A stretch of 64,000 bases of DNA from a bacterium (GCA_016124445.1 WGNR01000012.1:496001-560000); one strand, 5' to 3'. Shown: positions 44,613 to 53,990, counted from the stretch's first letter. Notes: generated by a model not told the origin, from the letters alone. Numbers and translations: made by a program.

Positions 44613-45572
44613 ATGTTCGCCGAAAAATTTCGAGAATTCGGAGCGTATGCTGCGGTCATCGAAGACACAGGTCGACGTTTGATATTGCCCAAACTCGATC
44701 TGCCGCGCTGGGAGTATTGCCGATTCTCTATCGGTGATATCGATCTTCAATTCGGAAGTGAATGGAGCGGAAACATCACCGAAGGTGCTTGTAGAGCGAA
44801 AGGCCCAACACTCTTTATCCCGCTGCACGGAAATTATCACGCCAACGGAGAGCCGCTTGGCGCTGACTCGGTTTTACTGATCGACCGCGCAAGTGAATTC
44901 ACGATCCGCGTTTCCCAGCAGCACGCTTGGTGTTCGTTGCATCTTCCTTCGATCGCCCTGCGCAAGCAGCCCGGCACGCGAACGCCAACACCTCGAGAAA
45001 CCACGCAGATTGTTGAGATTGACCAAGGAGACATCGCGCCAATAAAACGCATGCTCATCGATCTGTACAACATCGCCCGAAATGAATTTCCCCAGGGAAC
45101 AAGCAGCGTTGCATCAATAACAACGGAACGTGAGTTAGTCGAAATCTGCCGGCGAATCATGGTCGCTAAATCAACGCCGCACCTTCAAACCGGGCGTCCT
45201 CGCTTCGTGCGAAGCGAACTAATGCAGTCGGTTCGAAAGACGATCGAGCGTCATTCGTGCGAGGGCCTGACGATTGAAGAACTAACAACAGCAACGCAAG
45301 TCTCGGAGCGGACACTCAGGACCATGTTTCGGGAATACTACGGAATGCCTCCACGAAGATTCCTGTTGGTCCATCGCCTGAATCAAGTTTATTCCGTTCT
45401 CAGAACAGCCGATCTGAACGAGACGACCGTAACCGCGATCGCCGCACAATTTGGGTTTGCGCATTTCGGGCGATTCGCCGGTGCCTACCGCAAGCTGTTT
45501 GGTGAAACACCGTCGGCCACCCTGAGCAAATCAAAACGCCACAAAGCAGCTCTGAATCTAAAAACGTCGTAG
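44613..45572 (+). CDS. AraC/XylS-family transcriptional regulator
   Basis: 319 aa. The N-terminal half (1-200) is a ligand-binding or oligomerisation region with DLQFGSEWSGNITEGACRAK and FTIRVSQQHAWCSLHLPSI. The C-terminal AraC DNA-binding domain is clear: LTIEELTTATQVSERTLRTM, FREYYGMPPRRFLLVHRLNQ, then VTAIAAQFGFAHFGRFAGAY and RKLFGETPSATL. It lies 285 bp upstream of the sulfatase on the same strand and is the obvious candidate to control the sulfatase/esterase pair. Confidence 0.9.
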   Translation: MFAEKFREFGAYAAVIEDTGRRLILPKLDLPRWEYCRFSIGDIDLQFGSEWSGNITEGACRAKGPTLFIPLHGNYHANGEPLGADSVLLIDRASEFTIRVSQQHAWCSLHLPSIALRKQPGTRTPTPRETTQIVEIDQGDIAPIKRMLIDLYNIARNEFPQGTSSVASITTERELVEICRRIMVAKSTPHLQTGRPRFVRSELMQSVRKTIERHSCEGLTIEELTTATQVSERTLRTMFREYYGMPPRRFLLVHRLNQVYSVLRTADLNETTVTAIAAQFGFAHFGRFAGAYRKLFGETPSATLSKSKRHKAALNLKTS

Positions 45573-45857
45573 GCACGCCTGCGGCATCCGTTGCCACTTA
45601 GTTCGCAACTTATATCGAACGATCTCGGCATTGCTCGCGTTATCTGAATTTGCAGCGAGGCCCTGTCAGGCAATTGCCAGAATTCGCATTCGAAATGGCC
45701 GAGCCGTTAGATGACACCTATCGAAAGATTCCAACGGAAGATCCGAATTTTCGGAGTATTGTTGGTTTACCGCTACTTCTCTCCACGGTAACAATGATTG
45801 GTGCCAGCAAACGATCGTCGCTTCTTCGTTGATTTCAAAGCCTAGCGAGACATTCTC

Positions 45858-47438
45858 ATGAAGATCGTCTTCTCTCTATTTACCGCTGCGGTGCTTTCTC
45901 TCATCTCGGCAACAGCGGCCTGGTCGCAAGACCGGCCAAACATTTTGATCATCTTCGGTGATGATGTCGGATGGGCCAACCTCGGCTGCTATAACCATGC
46001 GGTCATGGGATACAAGACTCCCAATATCGATCGCATCGCCCAGCAAGGTGTCTTGTTCACGGATCACTATGCACAGCCTTCATGCACGGCCGGGCGAGCC
46101 GCATTTATCACGGGGCAGTACCCGATTCGCTCTGGCATGACGACGGTCGGACAACCGGGCGACTCGCTCGGATTGCAGAAGGAATCGCCTTGCCTGGCGG
46201 AAGTCCTCAAGGCTGAAGGCTATCGCACAGGGCATTTCGGCAAGAATCACTTGGGAGATCGCAACGAGCATCTGCCGACCGTCCATGGCTTCGACGAATT
46301 CTTCGGAAATCTCTATCACCTCAATACGCAAGAGGAAGAAGAGCAGCGCGACTATCAGAATTTCGCCAAGAAGTATTCCGGCAGCGTCGAGGCCTACGAA
46401 CGGAAGTTCGGTACTCGTGGAGTCCTTCATTCGTTCGCCACCAAAACGGATGACGAAACGGTAGAGCCACGCTTTGGGAAAATCGGCAAACAACGGATCG
46501 AAGACACGGGGCCGCTGACCCAAGAGCGAATGAAGAATTTCGATTCCGCGGAAGTGATCCCCAAAGCAATCGATTTCATGAAGGACTCGCAAGACGCCAA
46601 GCAACCATTTTTCGTCTGGCTAAATACGACCCGCATGCACCTCTATACACGGATCGACGATTCCTGGCTGCGAAAAGTTGAGACGATCACCAGCGAGGCC
46701 GACTATCACGGCGCCGGCATGCTGCAGCATGATCAGGATATTGGCGTGGTGCTTGATGCGCTCAAGGATATGGGCGTCGATAAGAACACGCTCGTCATCT
46801 ACACGACCGACAACGGGCCGGAGCATTCGTCCTGGCCACATGGCGGTACCACGCCGTTTCGTGGTGAGAAAATGACAACCTACGAAGGAGGCGTCAGGGT
46901 TCCATGCGTTGCCTGTTGGCCCGGAAAAATTCCCGCCGGCACGACGCTCAACGGTATCCAAGGACACCAGGACCTGTTCACCACGGTTGCCGCCGCCGCT
47001 GGCATTCCTGATGTTGCCGAAAAGGTCATGAAGGAAAAGACTCAGTACATCGACGGCGTGAATAATCTCGACTACTGGGAGGGAGAAGCGAAAGAGTCCC
47101 ATCGTGATCACATTTTCCATTACTACGAAAGTAAGCTGACCGCCGTCCGAATGGGGCCTTGGAAGTTCCACTTCTCGACGAAGGAAGATTACTACGCCGA
47201 TCTCGTTCCCAGAACGGCTCCGCTGGTCTTCAATATTCGCATGGACCCCTACGAATCGTACGACAACAAAGACTCGTACGGTCATCTCTTGCAGAAGGTC
47301 TCTTGGTTGATGGCACCCATGGGAGAACTGATGGGCAACCATCTGGCAACCCTGAAAAAGTACCCGCCGGTGCAGGGAGGCAAGTCATTCGATATGTCGA
47401 ATGTCGTGGAGCAATTCATCAACAAGGGGCATGAATAG
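45858..47438 (+). CDS. Exported type I sulfatase (formylglycine-dependent)
   Basis: 526 aa with signal peptide 1-23 ([20 protein letters not shown]). The metal-binding start [19 protein letters not shown] and the catalytic signature [16 protein letters not shown] (Cys76, CxAxR) are intact, so the Cys would be converted to formylglycine by FGE or an anaerobic maturase encoded elsewhere. Other family blocks: [54 protein letters not shown]. It hydrolyses sulfate esters in the periplasm or outside. The substrate is probably a sulfated polysaccharide. Followed 46 bp downstream by an alpha/beta hydrolase. Confidence 0.95.
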   Translation: MKIVFSLFTAAVLSLISATAAWSQDRPNILIIFGDDVGWANLGCYNHAVMGYKTPNIDRIAQQGVLFTDHYAQPSCTAGRAAFITGQYPIRSGMTTVGQPGDSLGLQKESPCLAEVLKAEGYRTGHFGKNHLGDRNEHLPTVHGFDEFFGNLYHLNTQEEEEQRDYQNFAKKYSGSVEAYERKFGTRGVLHSFATKTDDETVEPRFGKIGKQRIEDTGPLTQERMKNFDSAEVIPKAIDFMKDSQDAKQPFFVWLNTTRMHLYTRIDDSWLRKVETITSEADYHGAGMLQHDQDIGVVLDALKDMGVDKNTLVIYTTDNGPEHSSWPHGGTTPFRGEKMTTYEGGVRVPCVACWPGKIPAGTTLNGIQGHQDLFTTVAAAAGIPDVAEKVMKEKTQYIDGVNNLDYWEGEAKESHRDHIFHYYESKLTAVRMGPWKFHFSTKEDYYADLVPRTAPLVFNIRMDPYESYDNKDSYGHLLQKVSWLMAPMGELMGNHLATLKKYPPVQGGKSFDMSNVVEQFINKGHE

Positions 47439-47484
47439 TCCCCGCGCATTGAGCAAGGGAAAAACGTGGAGTAGGCTGAAACGT

Positions 47485-48396
47485 ATGAACCAGCCTGCTC
47501 CACAATTTGCCACTTGCGTCGCGCTGTTACTCGCGCTGTGTCTCGTCGTCAAAGGCCAGGCAGAGGATCCGATCCCGCCCGATCTGGTTTCGCCGGTCAT
47601 GACCAATGACGAACCAGGTCCAGGCAAACGTGTTCGCCAGACGGCCCCGGAATACAAAGGCACCGACGTTTACCATGCCTTGTACCTGCCCACCGACTGG
47701 AAGCCAGGCGGCAAGTATCCAGTGATCGTCGAGTACACCGGCAACAAGGCGCCCTTTTGCAACTCGAGCGGCGAAGTGAAGGATGCCAACCTCGGCTACG
47801 GCATGAGTGGCGGGCAACGCTTCATCTGGGTCACCATGCCCTACATCGAAAAAGGGCGTAAGGAGAACGCCGTTACCTGGTGGGGAGACACCCAGGCCAC
47901 CGTCGATTACTGCAAAGTCAACCTGCCGCGCATCTGTCAGAAGTTCGGCGGCGACCCGGACAACGTATTCCTGTGCGGCTTTTCCCGCGGGGCGATCGCG
48001 GCCAGTTACCTTGGCCTGCGCGACGACGAGATTGCCTCGCTCTGGAAAGGCTTCTTCACCCACGATCATTTCGACGGCGAACGAAAGTGGGTCTACGCCG
48101 ATAGCGACCGGCAATCGGCGCTTCAGCGTTTAGCCAGGCTAAACGGCCGGCCGGTGCTGATTTGCGGAACCCATGCTACAGGAGTCCGCGAGAACTTCCT
48201 GAAAGACCATCTCGATCTGGCTCAGTTCACTTTCCTCGACGTGCCGACGGATAAGATCTTCGATATCCCCGAAGGCAAAGTCATTCATCCTCATACCGAC
48301 TTATGGATGCATCGCGAAAGCCAATACCGCCAGCAAGCACGCGTCTGGCTGCAGGGCGTGCTTGAGGGGAAGAGAATTTCCGTAGAGAATCGCTAA
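47485..48396 (+). CDS. Exported alpha/beta hydrolase (esterase-like)
   Basis: 303 aa from ATG 47485 with signal peptide MNQPAPQFATCVALLLALCL; an upstream in-frame start at 47401 would overlap the sulfatase. The fold is shown by HALYLPTDWKPGGKYPVIVE at the N-terminus, the GxSxG nucleophile elbow in VFLCGFSRGAIAASYLGL, and a C-terminal FDIPEGKVIHPHTDLWMH likely to carry the catalytic His. The family includes polysaccharide de-esterifying enzymes. With the sulfatase and AraC gene it may process decorated polysaccharide. Its end overlaps the convergent lipoprotein gene by 4 bp. Confidence 0.85.
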   Translation: MNQPAPQFATCVALLLALCLVVKGQAEDPIPPDLVSPVMTNDEPGPGKRVRQTAPEYKGTDVYHALYLPTDWKPGGKYPVIVEYTGNKAPFCNSSGEVKDANLGYGMSGGQRFIWVTMPYIEKGRKENAVTWWGDTQATVDYCKVNLPRICQKFGGDPDNVFLCGFSRGAIAASYLGLRDDEIASLWKGFFTHDHFDGERKWVYADSDRQSALQRLARLNGRPVLICGTHATGVRENFLKDHLDLAQFTFLDVPTDKIFDIPEGKVIHPHTDLWMHRESQYRQQARVWLQGVLEGKRISVENR

Positions 48397-48809
48397 CGCT
48401 TTTTCACCAGTTCGATATCGACGGTACTGTTTTCTACCGTGATTTCGACCTTGTCCGTCTTCGGAATCATTCCCATGTAGAGTGGCTTCGGCGCGACGAA
48501 CTTGGGGTCGTGCCGCTGCTCTTCAGTTAGCTGTTGCTCGGGCGGTGAGTAGACGATTCTATATTGGCCTGAGGCCATTCCAGGTGTCACTGCGTAAGTG
48601 CCGCCTTGCTGGACCTCGGCGCTGGCTGCTTTGCGTCCACTTTCGCCAATCGGAGAAAATACCAGCGTTCCCCCACTGACCGGTTCGCCCGTGGACGTTT
48701 TGACCTGGCCCTTCACCTCAACAGCAACCGGACCGGAACATCCGCCCGCCAACAGCGGCAGAGTCAAAGCCAATACGAGCCACCGGAAATGATTTCGGCT
48801 ATCCTTCAT
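48393..48809 (-). CDS. Lipoprotein with transthyretin-like/carboxypeptidase-regulatory-like domain
   Basis: 138 aa from ATG 48809 (start set by the lipobox). Signal and lipobox: WLVLALTLPLLAGGCSG, with Cys at about position 22. The mature domain has the CarboxypepD_reg pattern: VAVEVKGQVKTSTGEPVSGG, TLVFSPIGESGRKAASAEV, GTYAVTPGMASGQYRIVYSP and a final VENSTVDIELVKKR. Such small lipoproteins commonly accompany DUF1559 genes in planctomycetes. It follows the DUF1559 gene by 61 bp, forming a two-gene unit repeated at 50224-51641. Confidence 0.88.
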   Translation of the reverse strand: MKDSRNHFRWLVLALTLPLLAGGCSGPVAVEVKGQVKTSTGEPVSGGTLVFSPIGESGRKAASAEVQQGGTYAVTPGMASGQYRIVYSPPEQQLTEEQRHDPKFVAPKPLYMGMIPKTDKVEITVENSTVDIELVKKR

Positions 48810-48870
48810 TTTCAATCTCAGTTGCTTTCGAGGATGGAGAACCAGGAACAGATTTGCGTCAACGGGTTTA

Positions 48871-49845
48871 CTACGGGGCGGTAAAGACTTCGCCGTTGTT
48901 GCGAGTCCCCATAGCCCCATAGGTATAGCCGTCTAGGGTTTCAGGCAGGAAATGAACCGAGCCATCGACGAACACGAAGTTGCCGCCGCCCGGATGCTGA
49001 CTGCCGAAGCAGCGGTCGGCGTTGGTACCGGTTCTCAGGTTAAGCGGGTAGGCCGGATCCATCAGGCGAAAGTAATTGTGCTGCCGACCCTGGCCCGAGA
49101 AGGCCGGGTTTCCGCCTGGCCAGTGCGGAATGTAGGCGGTCTGGCTGTACGTGTAACTCTGAAGGTTCGGAGTTACCTCGCCGATGGCAGCCGTATTACT
49201 GGTGCCGTCGGTGACATCGGCCATTCTGACAACCCACGTCTTATTGTTGTCGTTGGATTGCAGCAGAATCCCGTTCATGGTGCCGCCGTTGGGATTGGTC
49301 CAACTGGCCCAATTGCCACCGCTGGTGTCGCTCCCCATGTTGCCGAGGTAGTTGGATTTGCCAAAGCCACCGCTGTTGAGAGCCGGCCAGATATCGCTGG
49401 GGCACGCGAACGCCTCCAGAGCGTACGCCGCGGCTCCGCCACCGGCAGCGGTGCGAACGGTGGTGGCATTGTTGTTATTACCAGCATCCGCCGAACCAAA
49501 TGGATTGGTGCCGCCACCTGGAATCGGATAGAGAAAGTTGGTGGTATCGGCCGTCAACAGGTCGTAGATGTTGTTTTGTTCCAGGTAAGGCAGGATAGCA
49601 ACTCCCCAGCCCCATTGACCGTTATCGTCGTCCAGTTCCCCTACCGGAAAGTTCCCGTAGGTGTCGTGGAAGTTGTGCAGGGACAGCCCCAACTGCTTGA
49701 GATTGTTCGTGCATTGCATTCGCCGGGCGGCCTCGCGAGCCTGCTGCACGGCGGGCAACAAAAGGGCGATCAGAACGCCAATGATGGCGATAACCACCAA
49801 CAGTTCGACCAACGTAAAACCACGAGTGAGACTTCTAGGGCGCAT
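48871..49845 (-). CDS. DUF1559 pseudopilin-like protein
   Basis: 324 aa from ATG 49845 (MRPRSLTRGFTLVE). A complete prepilin N-terminus: basic leader, then GFTLVELLVVIAIIGVLIAL and LLPAVQQAREAARRMQCTNN. Cleavage by a prepilin peptidase is expected between Gly and Phe. The DUF1559 domain has HNFHDTYGNFPVGEL, WGWGVAILPYLEQNNIYDLL, and the C-terminal H-x9-DG type motif ending in FVDGSVHFLPETL. Presumed to assemble in, or be exported by, a type II secretion or pilus-like apparatus. Co-directional with the following lipoprotein gene. Confidence 0.95.
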   Translation of the reverse strand: MRPRSLTRGFTLVELLVVIAIIGVLIALLLPAVQQAREAARRMQCTNNLKQLGLSLHNFHDTYGNFPVGELDDDNGQWGWGVAILPYLEQNNIYDLLTADTTNFLYPIPGGGTNPFGSADAGNNNNATTVRTAAGGGAAAYALEAFACPSDIWPALNSGGFGKSNYLGNMGSDTSGGNWASWTNPNGGTMNGILLQSNDNNKTWVVRMADVTDGTSNTAAIGEVTPNLQSYTYSQTAYIPHWPGGNPAFSGQGRQHNYFRLMDPAYPLNLRTGTNADRCFGSQHPGGGNFVFVDGSVHFLPETLDGYTYGAMGTRNNGEVFTAP

Positions 49846-49893
49846 ACATTTATCCAGAGAAAAAGGGGGATGCGGGGTGGAAGAAAGTGAGGT

Positions 49894-49937
49894 GAATATT
49901 CGTATCAACCAATTAGGATTAAAAGAGTATCGCGGTT
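49894..49937 (-). promoter_or_regulatory. Conserved upstream block of the DUF1559 gene at 48871
   Basis: On the minus strand AACCGCGATACTCT begins 92 bp before the ATG and a GAATA-complement (TATTC) ends 49 bp before it. The same block with identical internal spacing of 37 bp occurs upstream of the DUF1559 gene at 50733. Probably a shared promoter or operator, but the RNA polymerase contacts cannot be read directly. Confidence 0.5.
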
Positions 49938-50024
49938 TTTTCTTCCCGAGACTCTTTTTCCCAAAAATTGGGCCGCAAGGGCTTTCTTACGTGCCTAAGC
50001 TCGCCTCACAGCACCCCAAAAACG

Positions 50025-50052
50025 ATGCCCCAGACCGTCGGCCATGGGGCAT
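50025..50052. terminator. Bidirectional-looking hairpin after the lipoprotein gene
   Basis: ATGCCCCA / TGGGGCAT with a 12-nt loop. On the minus strand it is followed by CGTTTTTGGGG, and on the plus strand by TTTTGC. It lies 172 bp beyond the lipoprotein stop at 50224. Confidence 0.6.
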
Positions 50053-50223
50053 TTTGCTTCAAAGATTGGTTTGACGGCCTCTTATAACGGACCGATGGCA
50101 TGATAATCCGACGATGCCTTACGACACCGGCAGTTGGGCGCCGGTGTCTTGCCCCGCTGTTGTTGCGCCCGGCAGAGCTTCCCTCCCGAGTACCTACCGG
50201 GGCGCCGCGATCTGCGCGACGAA

Positions 50224-50625
50224 CTACTTGCTCGTAAGATCGAAGTCAAACTTGTTCTTGCCAGGGACAACCGTTTCTGTCAGCTCGGACTTGGCGTTGT
50301 ACTTGGCCGGCACTCGAACTCTGGTTCCGTCGTCAAGCGATTCACCGCCCGAGATACGCACGATGTAATCGCCAGGCGGCGTCCCCTTTTTATAACCGGG
50401 GTAGTGGAGCGAATAACTGCCGTCGGCCTGGGTATATCCTGTTCCGGTGGTGCGGTCCGGAGCGGCGTCGACTGGCTCGAAGTTGACCTCGAGACCTCGA
50501 ACCGGATGCCCATCGAGTGTGACAACGCCGGAAACGGAAGCTAACGAATCGCCATTGCAACCGGTAAAGAGAGCCAAACAAGCAAGAGATAAAAAGGATA
50601 GAGCGACTTGTAACCGCGGGCGCAT
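50224..50625 (-). CDS. Lipoprotein with transthyretin-like domain
   Basis: 133 aa from ATG 50625. Signal/lipobox QVALSFLSLACLALFTGCNG. The mature sequence follows the CarboxypepD_reg/transthyretin-like plan: LASVSGVVTLDGHPVRGLEV, NFEPVDAAPDRTTGTGYTQA, DGSYSLHYPGYKKGTPPGDY. It is downstream of the DUF1559 gene at 50733 by 107 bp, the same pairing as at 48393/48871. It is shorter than the first lipoprotein by a few residues and clearly diverged from it. Confidence 0.88.
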   Translation of the reverse strand: MRPRLQVALSFLSLACLALFTGCNGDSLASVSGVVTLDGHPVRGLEVNFEPVDAAPDRTTGTGYTQADGSYSLHYPGYKKGTPPGDYIVRISGGESLDDGTRVRVPAKYNAKSELTETVVPGKNKFDFDLTSK

Positions 50626-50732
50626 GATCAGATCCTTGAGAAATCGCAACCTGGGCGGCAAAACGGTATGAACCAGATTGCCGCCCGGTGGCCGATGCTT
50701 GGAGTGAACAAGTGAAGAGACGAACGTCTTAC

Positions 50733-51641
50733 TTAGTAAGGCGAAGCAAAGACGTTGCCGTCGCTTCGGTAGCTAAGCGCTTGCAAAACAGTGGTGTTCG
50801 TCGTTTCCGGAAGGAAGTGGACCGAAGCGTCAGCGGTCAGAATCATTACGCCACCTGGGTGCAAGCTCGACCAACCTTTGCCAAGGTTTTCGGGGCTTCC
50901 AGCGGCGGCATAGTCAAAATTGATCTTAAATCCAGCACGGTATAGCGTACGCAACGTCGCGGTGTTCGCGTAGCTGTCATTCCTTCCGACACCAAGCCAC
51001 GTTGCGGCATGGTCCAATGGATAGGAACGCTCGGAAACTAGCATCGTGTTGCTGGTTCCGTCCGTAACCTCCTTCAGGTTGAGATAACTGTTGCCCCACA
51101 ACAGACCGCCACAATCACCATCTTTGACCGGATAGCTCGGCGTACTACTCCAGCCTGCACAGCCAACGTAGTTCGAAACGGCAACATCGAAAATGCTGCT
51201 TCCAAAATTCGTATCCTTGCACAGCTTGGGGGCCGCGTCCGAGGGGCATACGTAGGCTTGAATCTGAGTCTGCAGCAAGGCCTTGTCGGTTGCCGTAGCG
51301 CTGCTCGTATAGCGGTTATAGAGCGGTACGCTGCCCGGATTCAGTTGCGAGTAAAAGTTCTGCTGCTCGATGAAGGGCAAAATCGCGACACACCAACCGT
51401 AGTTGCATTTGCCATTTCCACCCCGATAGATGTAGCCGGACGGCAGAGCGAGATAAGTGTCGTGATAATTGTGCATCGCGAGACCAATCTGCTTGATATT
51501 GTTGCTGCAAGACATGCGACGAGCAGCTTCACGAGCCTGCTGAACGGCGGGCAACAATAGGGCAATCAAGACGCCAATGATGGCGATGACCACCAGAAGT
51601 TCGACCAGGGTAAAACCACGGGCGTGATTTCGAGCTTGCAT
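50733..51641 (-). CDS. DUF1559 pseudopilin-like protein
   Basis: 302 aa, ATG 51641 (MQARNHARGFTLVE). Classical prepilin signature GFTLVELLVVIAIIGVLIAL followed by LLPAVQQAREAARRMSCSNN. DUF1559 domain: IKQIGLAMHNYHDTYLALPS, GWCVAILPFIEQQNF, a tail with LHPGGVMILTADASVHFLPE (Ala in place of the usual Gly in the DG motif) and a final SYRSDGNVFASPY. It has two internal Cys-containing loops (YVCPSDAAPKLC, NYVGCAGW). Paired with the lipoprotein gene downstream. Confidence 0.94.
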   Translation of the reverse strand: MQARNHARGFTLVELLVVIAIIGVLIALLLPAVQQAREAARRMSCSNNIKQIGLAMHNYHDTYLALPSGYIYRGGNGKCNYGWCVAILPFIEQQNFYSQLNPGSVPLYNRYTSSATATDKALLQTQIQAYVCPSDAAPKLCKDTNFGSSIFDVAVSNYVGCAGWSSTPSYPVKDGDCGGLLWGNSYLNLKEVTDGTSNTMLVSERSYPLDHAATWLGVGRNDSYANTATLRTLYRAGFKINFDYAAAGSPENLGKGWSSLHPGGVMILTADASVHFLPETTNTTVLQALSYRSDGNVFASPY

Positions 51642-51990
51642 ACGTGCTTTCCAGAGAAAGGTGGGGTTGAAAGAAAAGATAACAGAATAAATCTAATAAC
51701 CATTGAGCCTCAGAATAGTGTCGCGGTTTCATCGCAGCAAGTATCATTTTCCGCGAAATCACTGAGCAAAGGCACCTTCGGCAGTCTAATACACCCCCAA
51801 AGGTGATATTCATTGCGCTCCACAGAGGGCCTTCGATGGGGTTTGCCGCGAAATGAAAACACTCTCAGGCTCCATGCGACTGGTAACCCACCCGTATTAA
51901 GGGAGCGGCCGTCGGGCAAGACGCACCCCAAAAGGGTGGGCTGGTCGGCAGAAAAGATGTCGCTTGATAACGCGACGGCGAGATTCAGCC
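51642..51990. other. 349-bp upstream region of the second DUF1559 unit
   Basis: No gene seen. Contains the conserved block at 51685-51728 and otherwise nothing recognisable. Confidence 0.55.
51685..51728 (-). promoter_or_regulatory. Conserved upstream block of the DUF1559 gene at 50733
   Basis: On the minus strand AACCGCGACACTAT and a TATTC box, with the same spacing as in the block at 49894-49937 and at a similar distance (44-87 bp) from the ATG. The two blocks align without gaps over 44 bp. Confidence 0.5.
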
Positions 51991-52548
51991 CTATGGCTCT
52001 CTCGAATTGCCTAGCCATTCACCTGACAGAAGACCGTAGACAACGTGGTCGACGTACCTGCCGTTGACCCACTCCGCATCGCGAACGGTTCCTTCCGACA
52101 CGAAGCCCAGCCGCTGGGGGATCGCACGGCTCCGCGAGTTCTCGGTCGCACAGCGGATTTCCATCCGGTGCAGACCTAATTCCGAGAACGAGTGGGCAAC
52201 GTAGGCGGCACAGGTCTTGGTCATGATCCCTTTGCCCTGGGCCTCTTTCGCCAGCCAATACCCAAGTGACGTCGACTTGTTTCGCCAGTCGATCTTATGC
52301 ATGCCGATAACACCGACGATCTTTTCGTCCGCACGAATGGCGGTCTGAAACCCATCGTTGTTGGCAACCTGAGTGAGCGTCGTCGAAATGAACGCTTCGA
52401 CATCGGCAACCGATACCGTCGAATCCACCCAAGGCATCCACGGCCGCAAGTGCTCTCGGTTTGCATCGACCACCGCAAAGATCTCCGCAGCGTGCTGTGG
52501 CTCAAGCAGTTCGAGGGATAGTCCGGAGCCGAGGTGGAATGGAAACAT
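51991..52548 (-). CDS. GNAT-family N-acetyltransferase, RimJ/RimL type
   Basis: 185 aa. Acetyl-CoA dependent, likely acting on a protein N-terminus or small amine. Typical features: LELLEPQHAAEIFAVVDANR, LRPWMPWVDST, IGMHKIDWRNKSTSLGYWLA, the acetyl-CoA loop EAQGKGIMTKTCAAYVAHSF, and GLHRMEIRCATENSRSRAIP then GFVSEGTVRDAEWVNGRYVD. Relatives include RimL and YdaF. Starts a mostly minus-strand run of small genes to 57612. Confidence 0.93.
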   Translation of the reverse strand: MFPFHLGSGLSLELLEPQHAAEIFAVVDANREHLRPWMPWVDSTVSVADVEAFISTTLTQVANNDGFQTAIRADEKIVGVIGMHKIDWRNKSTSLGYWLAKEAQGKGIMTKTCAAYVAHSFSELGLHRMEIRCATENSRSRAIPQRLGFVSEGTVRDAEWVNGRYVDHVVYGLLSGEWLGNSREP

Positions 52549-52617
52549 CTTTGATTGCCGTGTTGGAATCGCTACCAGGCAACGACTAATCTCCGCTGAC
52601 CTGTTGCTCGTGGATTC

Positions 52618-52923
52618 TCACCCTTTGAACGGACCTCGCAGCAGCACTCGGCCGTCGGGCAAAACGGCCCCGTTGCCGGCAGGAATGGTGTTCCGGCACT
52701 GATGGTTCGTTGCAACGTGACGAAATGATCGCCGGCCATCCATCGAGTAATCCCACAAATCCTCAGGGACAGGCTTACCGTCCAATTCATGCAAGTCCCA
52801 GGTAATCCAAAACATCTCTTCATCGGCAGGATTGGCGATAAGGGCGACAGGCTTATCATCAACTTCGACATACCAACAGTCAGAAGGTTCGACCGGCTCC
52901 GCATTTTTCTCATGGAGTGACAT
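52618..52923 (-). CDS. Small soluble protein of unknown function
   Basis: 101 aa from ATG 52923, 15 bp after the ankyrin gene. An upstream in-frame ATG at 52995 would overlap that gene. The sequence CWYVEVDDKPVALIANPADE and WDLHELDGKPVPEDLWDYSM suggests a compact beta-rich fold. There is no signal peptide or membrane span. Its position after the ankyrin gene suggests co-expression. Confidence 0.6.
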   Translation of the reverse strand: MSLHEKNAEPVEPSDCWYVEVDDKPVALIANPADEEMFWITWDLHELDGKPVPEDLWDYSMDGRRSFRHVATNHQCRNTIPAGNGAVLPDGRVLLRGPFKG

Positions 52924-52937
52924 CTGCCGTCGCTCAG

Positions 52938-53990
52938 CTATCGCTTGTAGGGTGGCGGGTTCAATTTGACCGGGTCCAGATTCTGCAGAACCCACTTCAC
53001 GGCCAGCTGCGCCATGCGGGCCGTGTCTCCAGACTCACGCTTCACCTCCACAACGACGTCAGCTGCTTCAGCGAACTCCGTTGGCGATAGCGGTTGGCCG
53101 CTTCGAACATGCTCGAGGAACGCGTCTGCCATCTTCTTATAGTCAGCGTCCCAATTCACGCCTCCGTTGCCCTCGAGCTCATGGGCGATGCGTCCTGTTA
53201 TACGAATCACTTCTCCTTGAACGGTTGCAGCGTGCCCTTGCGAGGGAACCAACAGATTCCACAACTCGTCATGCTGCGATTGCCAGGTCGTCGCTTTCAC
53301 CACAATCGTTGAAACGCCGTCGTGAGTCTGGTGGGGTGCTACCGGCTCGACTTCAAATACCTGGTACAACTCCTTCAGAGCGTCGCTGACTTCATCGACA
53401 GATTCTGGATTAAAACTGCTTCGGTGGAACTCGAATTGCTTGCCGATCTTCTCGACAAGCTCGCTTATCTGAGGAGTCCTTTCCGCGCCCGCCTCCAGAA
53501 GAACTTTGGCCAATGGAACCATGTTGTTGATGTCGACGTTTTGGCAACGAAAAAGGGCTAGTTCTAACGGCGTTTGGCCTTGTTGATTTTTTTGATTGAC
53601 TTCCGCCCCATGTTCCAGCAGTAAACGAGCATTGTTCGCGTTGTGAAATCCGGCCGCCGCATGAAGCGGGGTCTCCATCAAATAGTCCGTTGCGCTGACG
53701 TCGCCGCCCAACTCAAGTAAGACACCGATGTCGCCGCGGCGACTTGCCGCTCGATTATGAAGTGGCGTACGATCCCATTTATCGACCGCCGACAGATCGG
53801 CTCCCTGGGCGACCAGCCAACGAGCCAAGTCATCGGGGCACTTGTCGTAAGCCAGCGCCGTTTGTTTGCGGTACCCGCCGCGAGCATCGACATGGCAAAC
53901 ATCAAACACAGCCTTCAGATCGGCCAGGTCTCTTTTTTCGAGCAAGGCATCAAAGTCCTTGGGCAAGGTTTTTCGTTTGGCTTTGGCCAT
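52938..53990 (-). CDS. Ankyrin-repeat protein
   Basis: 350 aa from ATG 53990 (MAKAKRKTLPKDFDALLEKR). Three to four ankyrin repeats at about 35-175: YDKCPDDLARWLVAQGADLS, DRTPLHNRAASRRGDIGVLL, METPLHAAAGFHNANNARLL and QGQTPLELALFRCQ. The C-terminal half (175-350) is a distinct domain without recognised motif, including FEVEPVAPHQTHDGVSTIVV. Ankyrin repeats mediate protein binding. The context of small, immunity-like genes suggests a role in inhibition or regulation, but no partner is visible. Confidence 0.85.
   Translation of the reverse strand: MAKAKRKTLPKDFDALLEKRDLADLKAVFDVCHVDARGGYRKQTALAYDKCPDDLARWLVAQGADLSAVDKWDRTPLHNRAASRRGDIGVLLELGGDVSATDYLMETPLHAAAGFHNANNARLLLEHGAEVNQKNQQGQTPLELALFRCQNVDINNMVPLAKVLLEAGAERTPQISELVEKIGKQFEFHRSSFNPESVDEVSDALKELYQVFEVEPVAPHQTHDGVSTIVVKATTWQSQHDELWNLLVPSQGHAATVQGEVIRITGRIAHELEGNGGVNWDADYKKMADAFLEHVRSGQPLSPTEFAEAADVVVEVKRESGDTARMAQLAVKWVLQNLDPVKLNPPPYKR

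Larger units (their letters stand above)
49846..50223. other. 378-bp intergenic region between two DUF1559/lipoprotein units
   Basis: No gene seen. Contains the conserved upstream block at 49894-49937, the hairpin at 50025-50052 and a second hairpin GACACCGG / CCGGTGTC at 50123-50130 and 50141-50148. Confidence 0.6.

Noticed and set aside
45650..45832. 60-codon plus-strand frame between the AraC and sulfatase genes
   Set aside because: No ribosome-binding site and no sequence character; more likely the sulfatase leader or promoter region.
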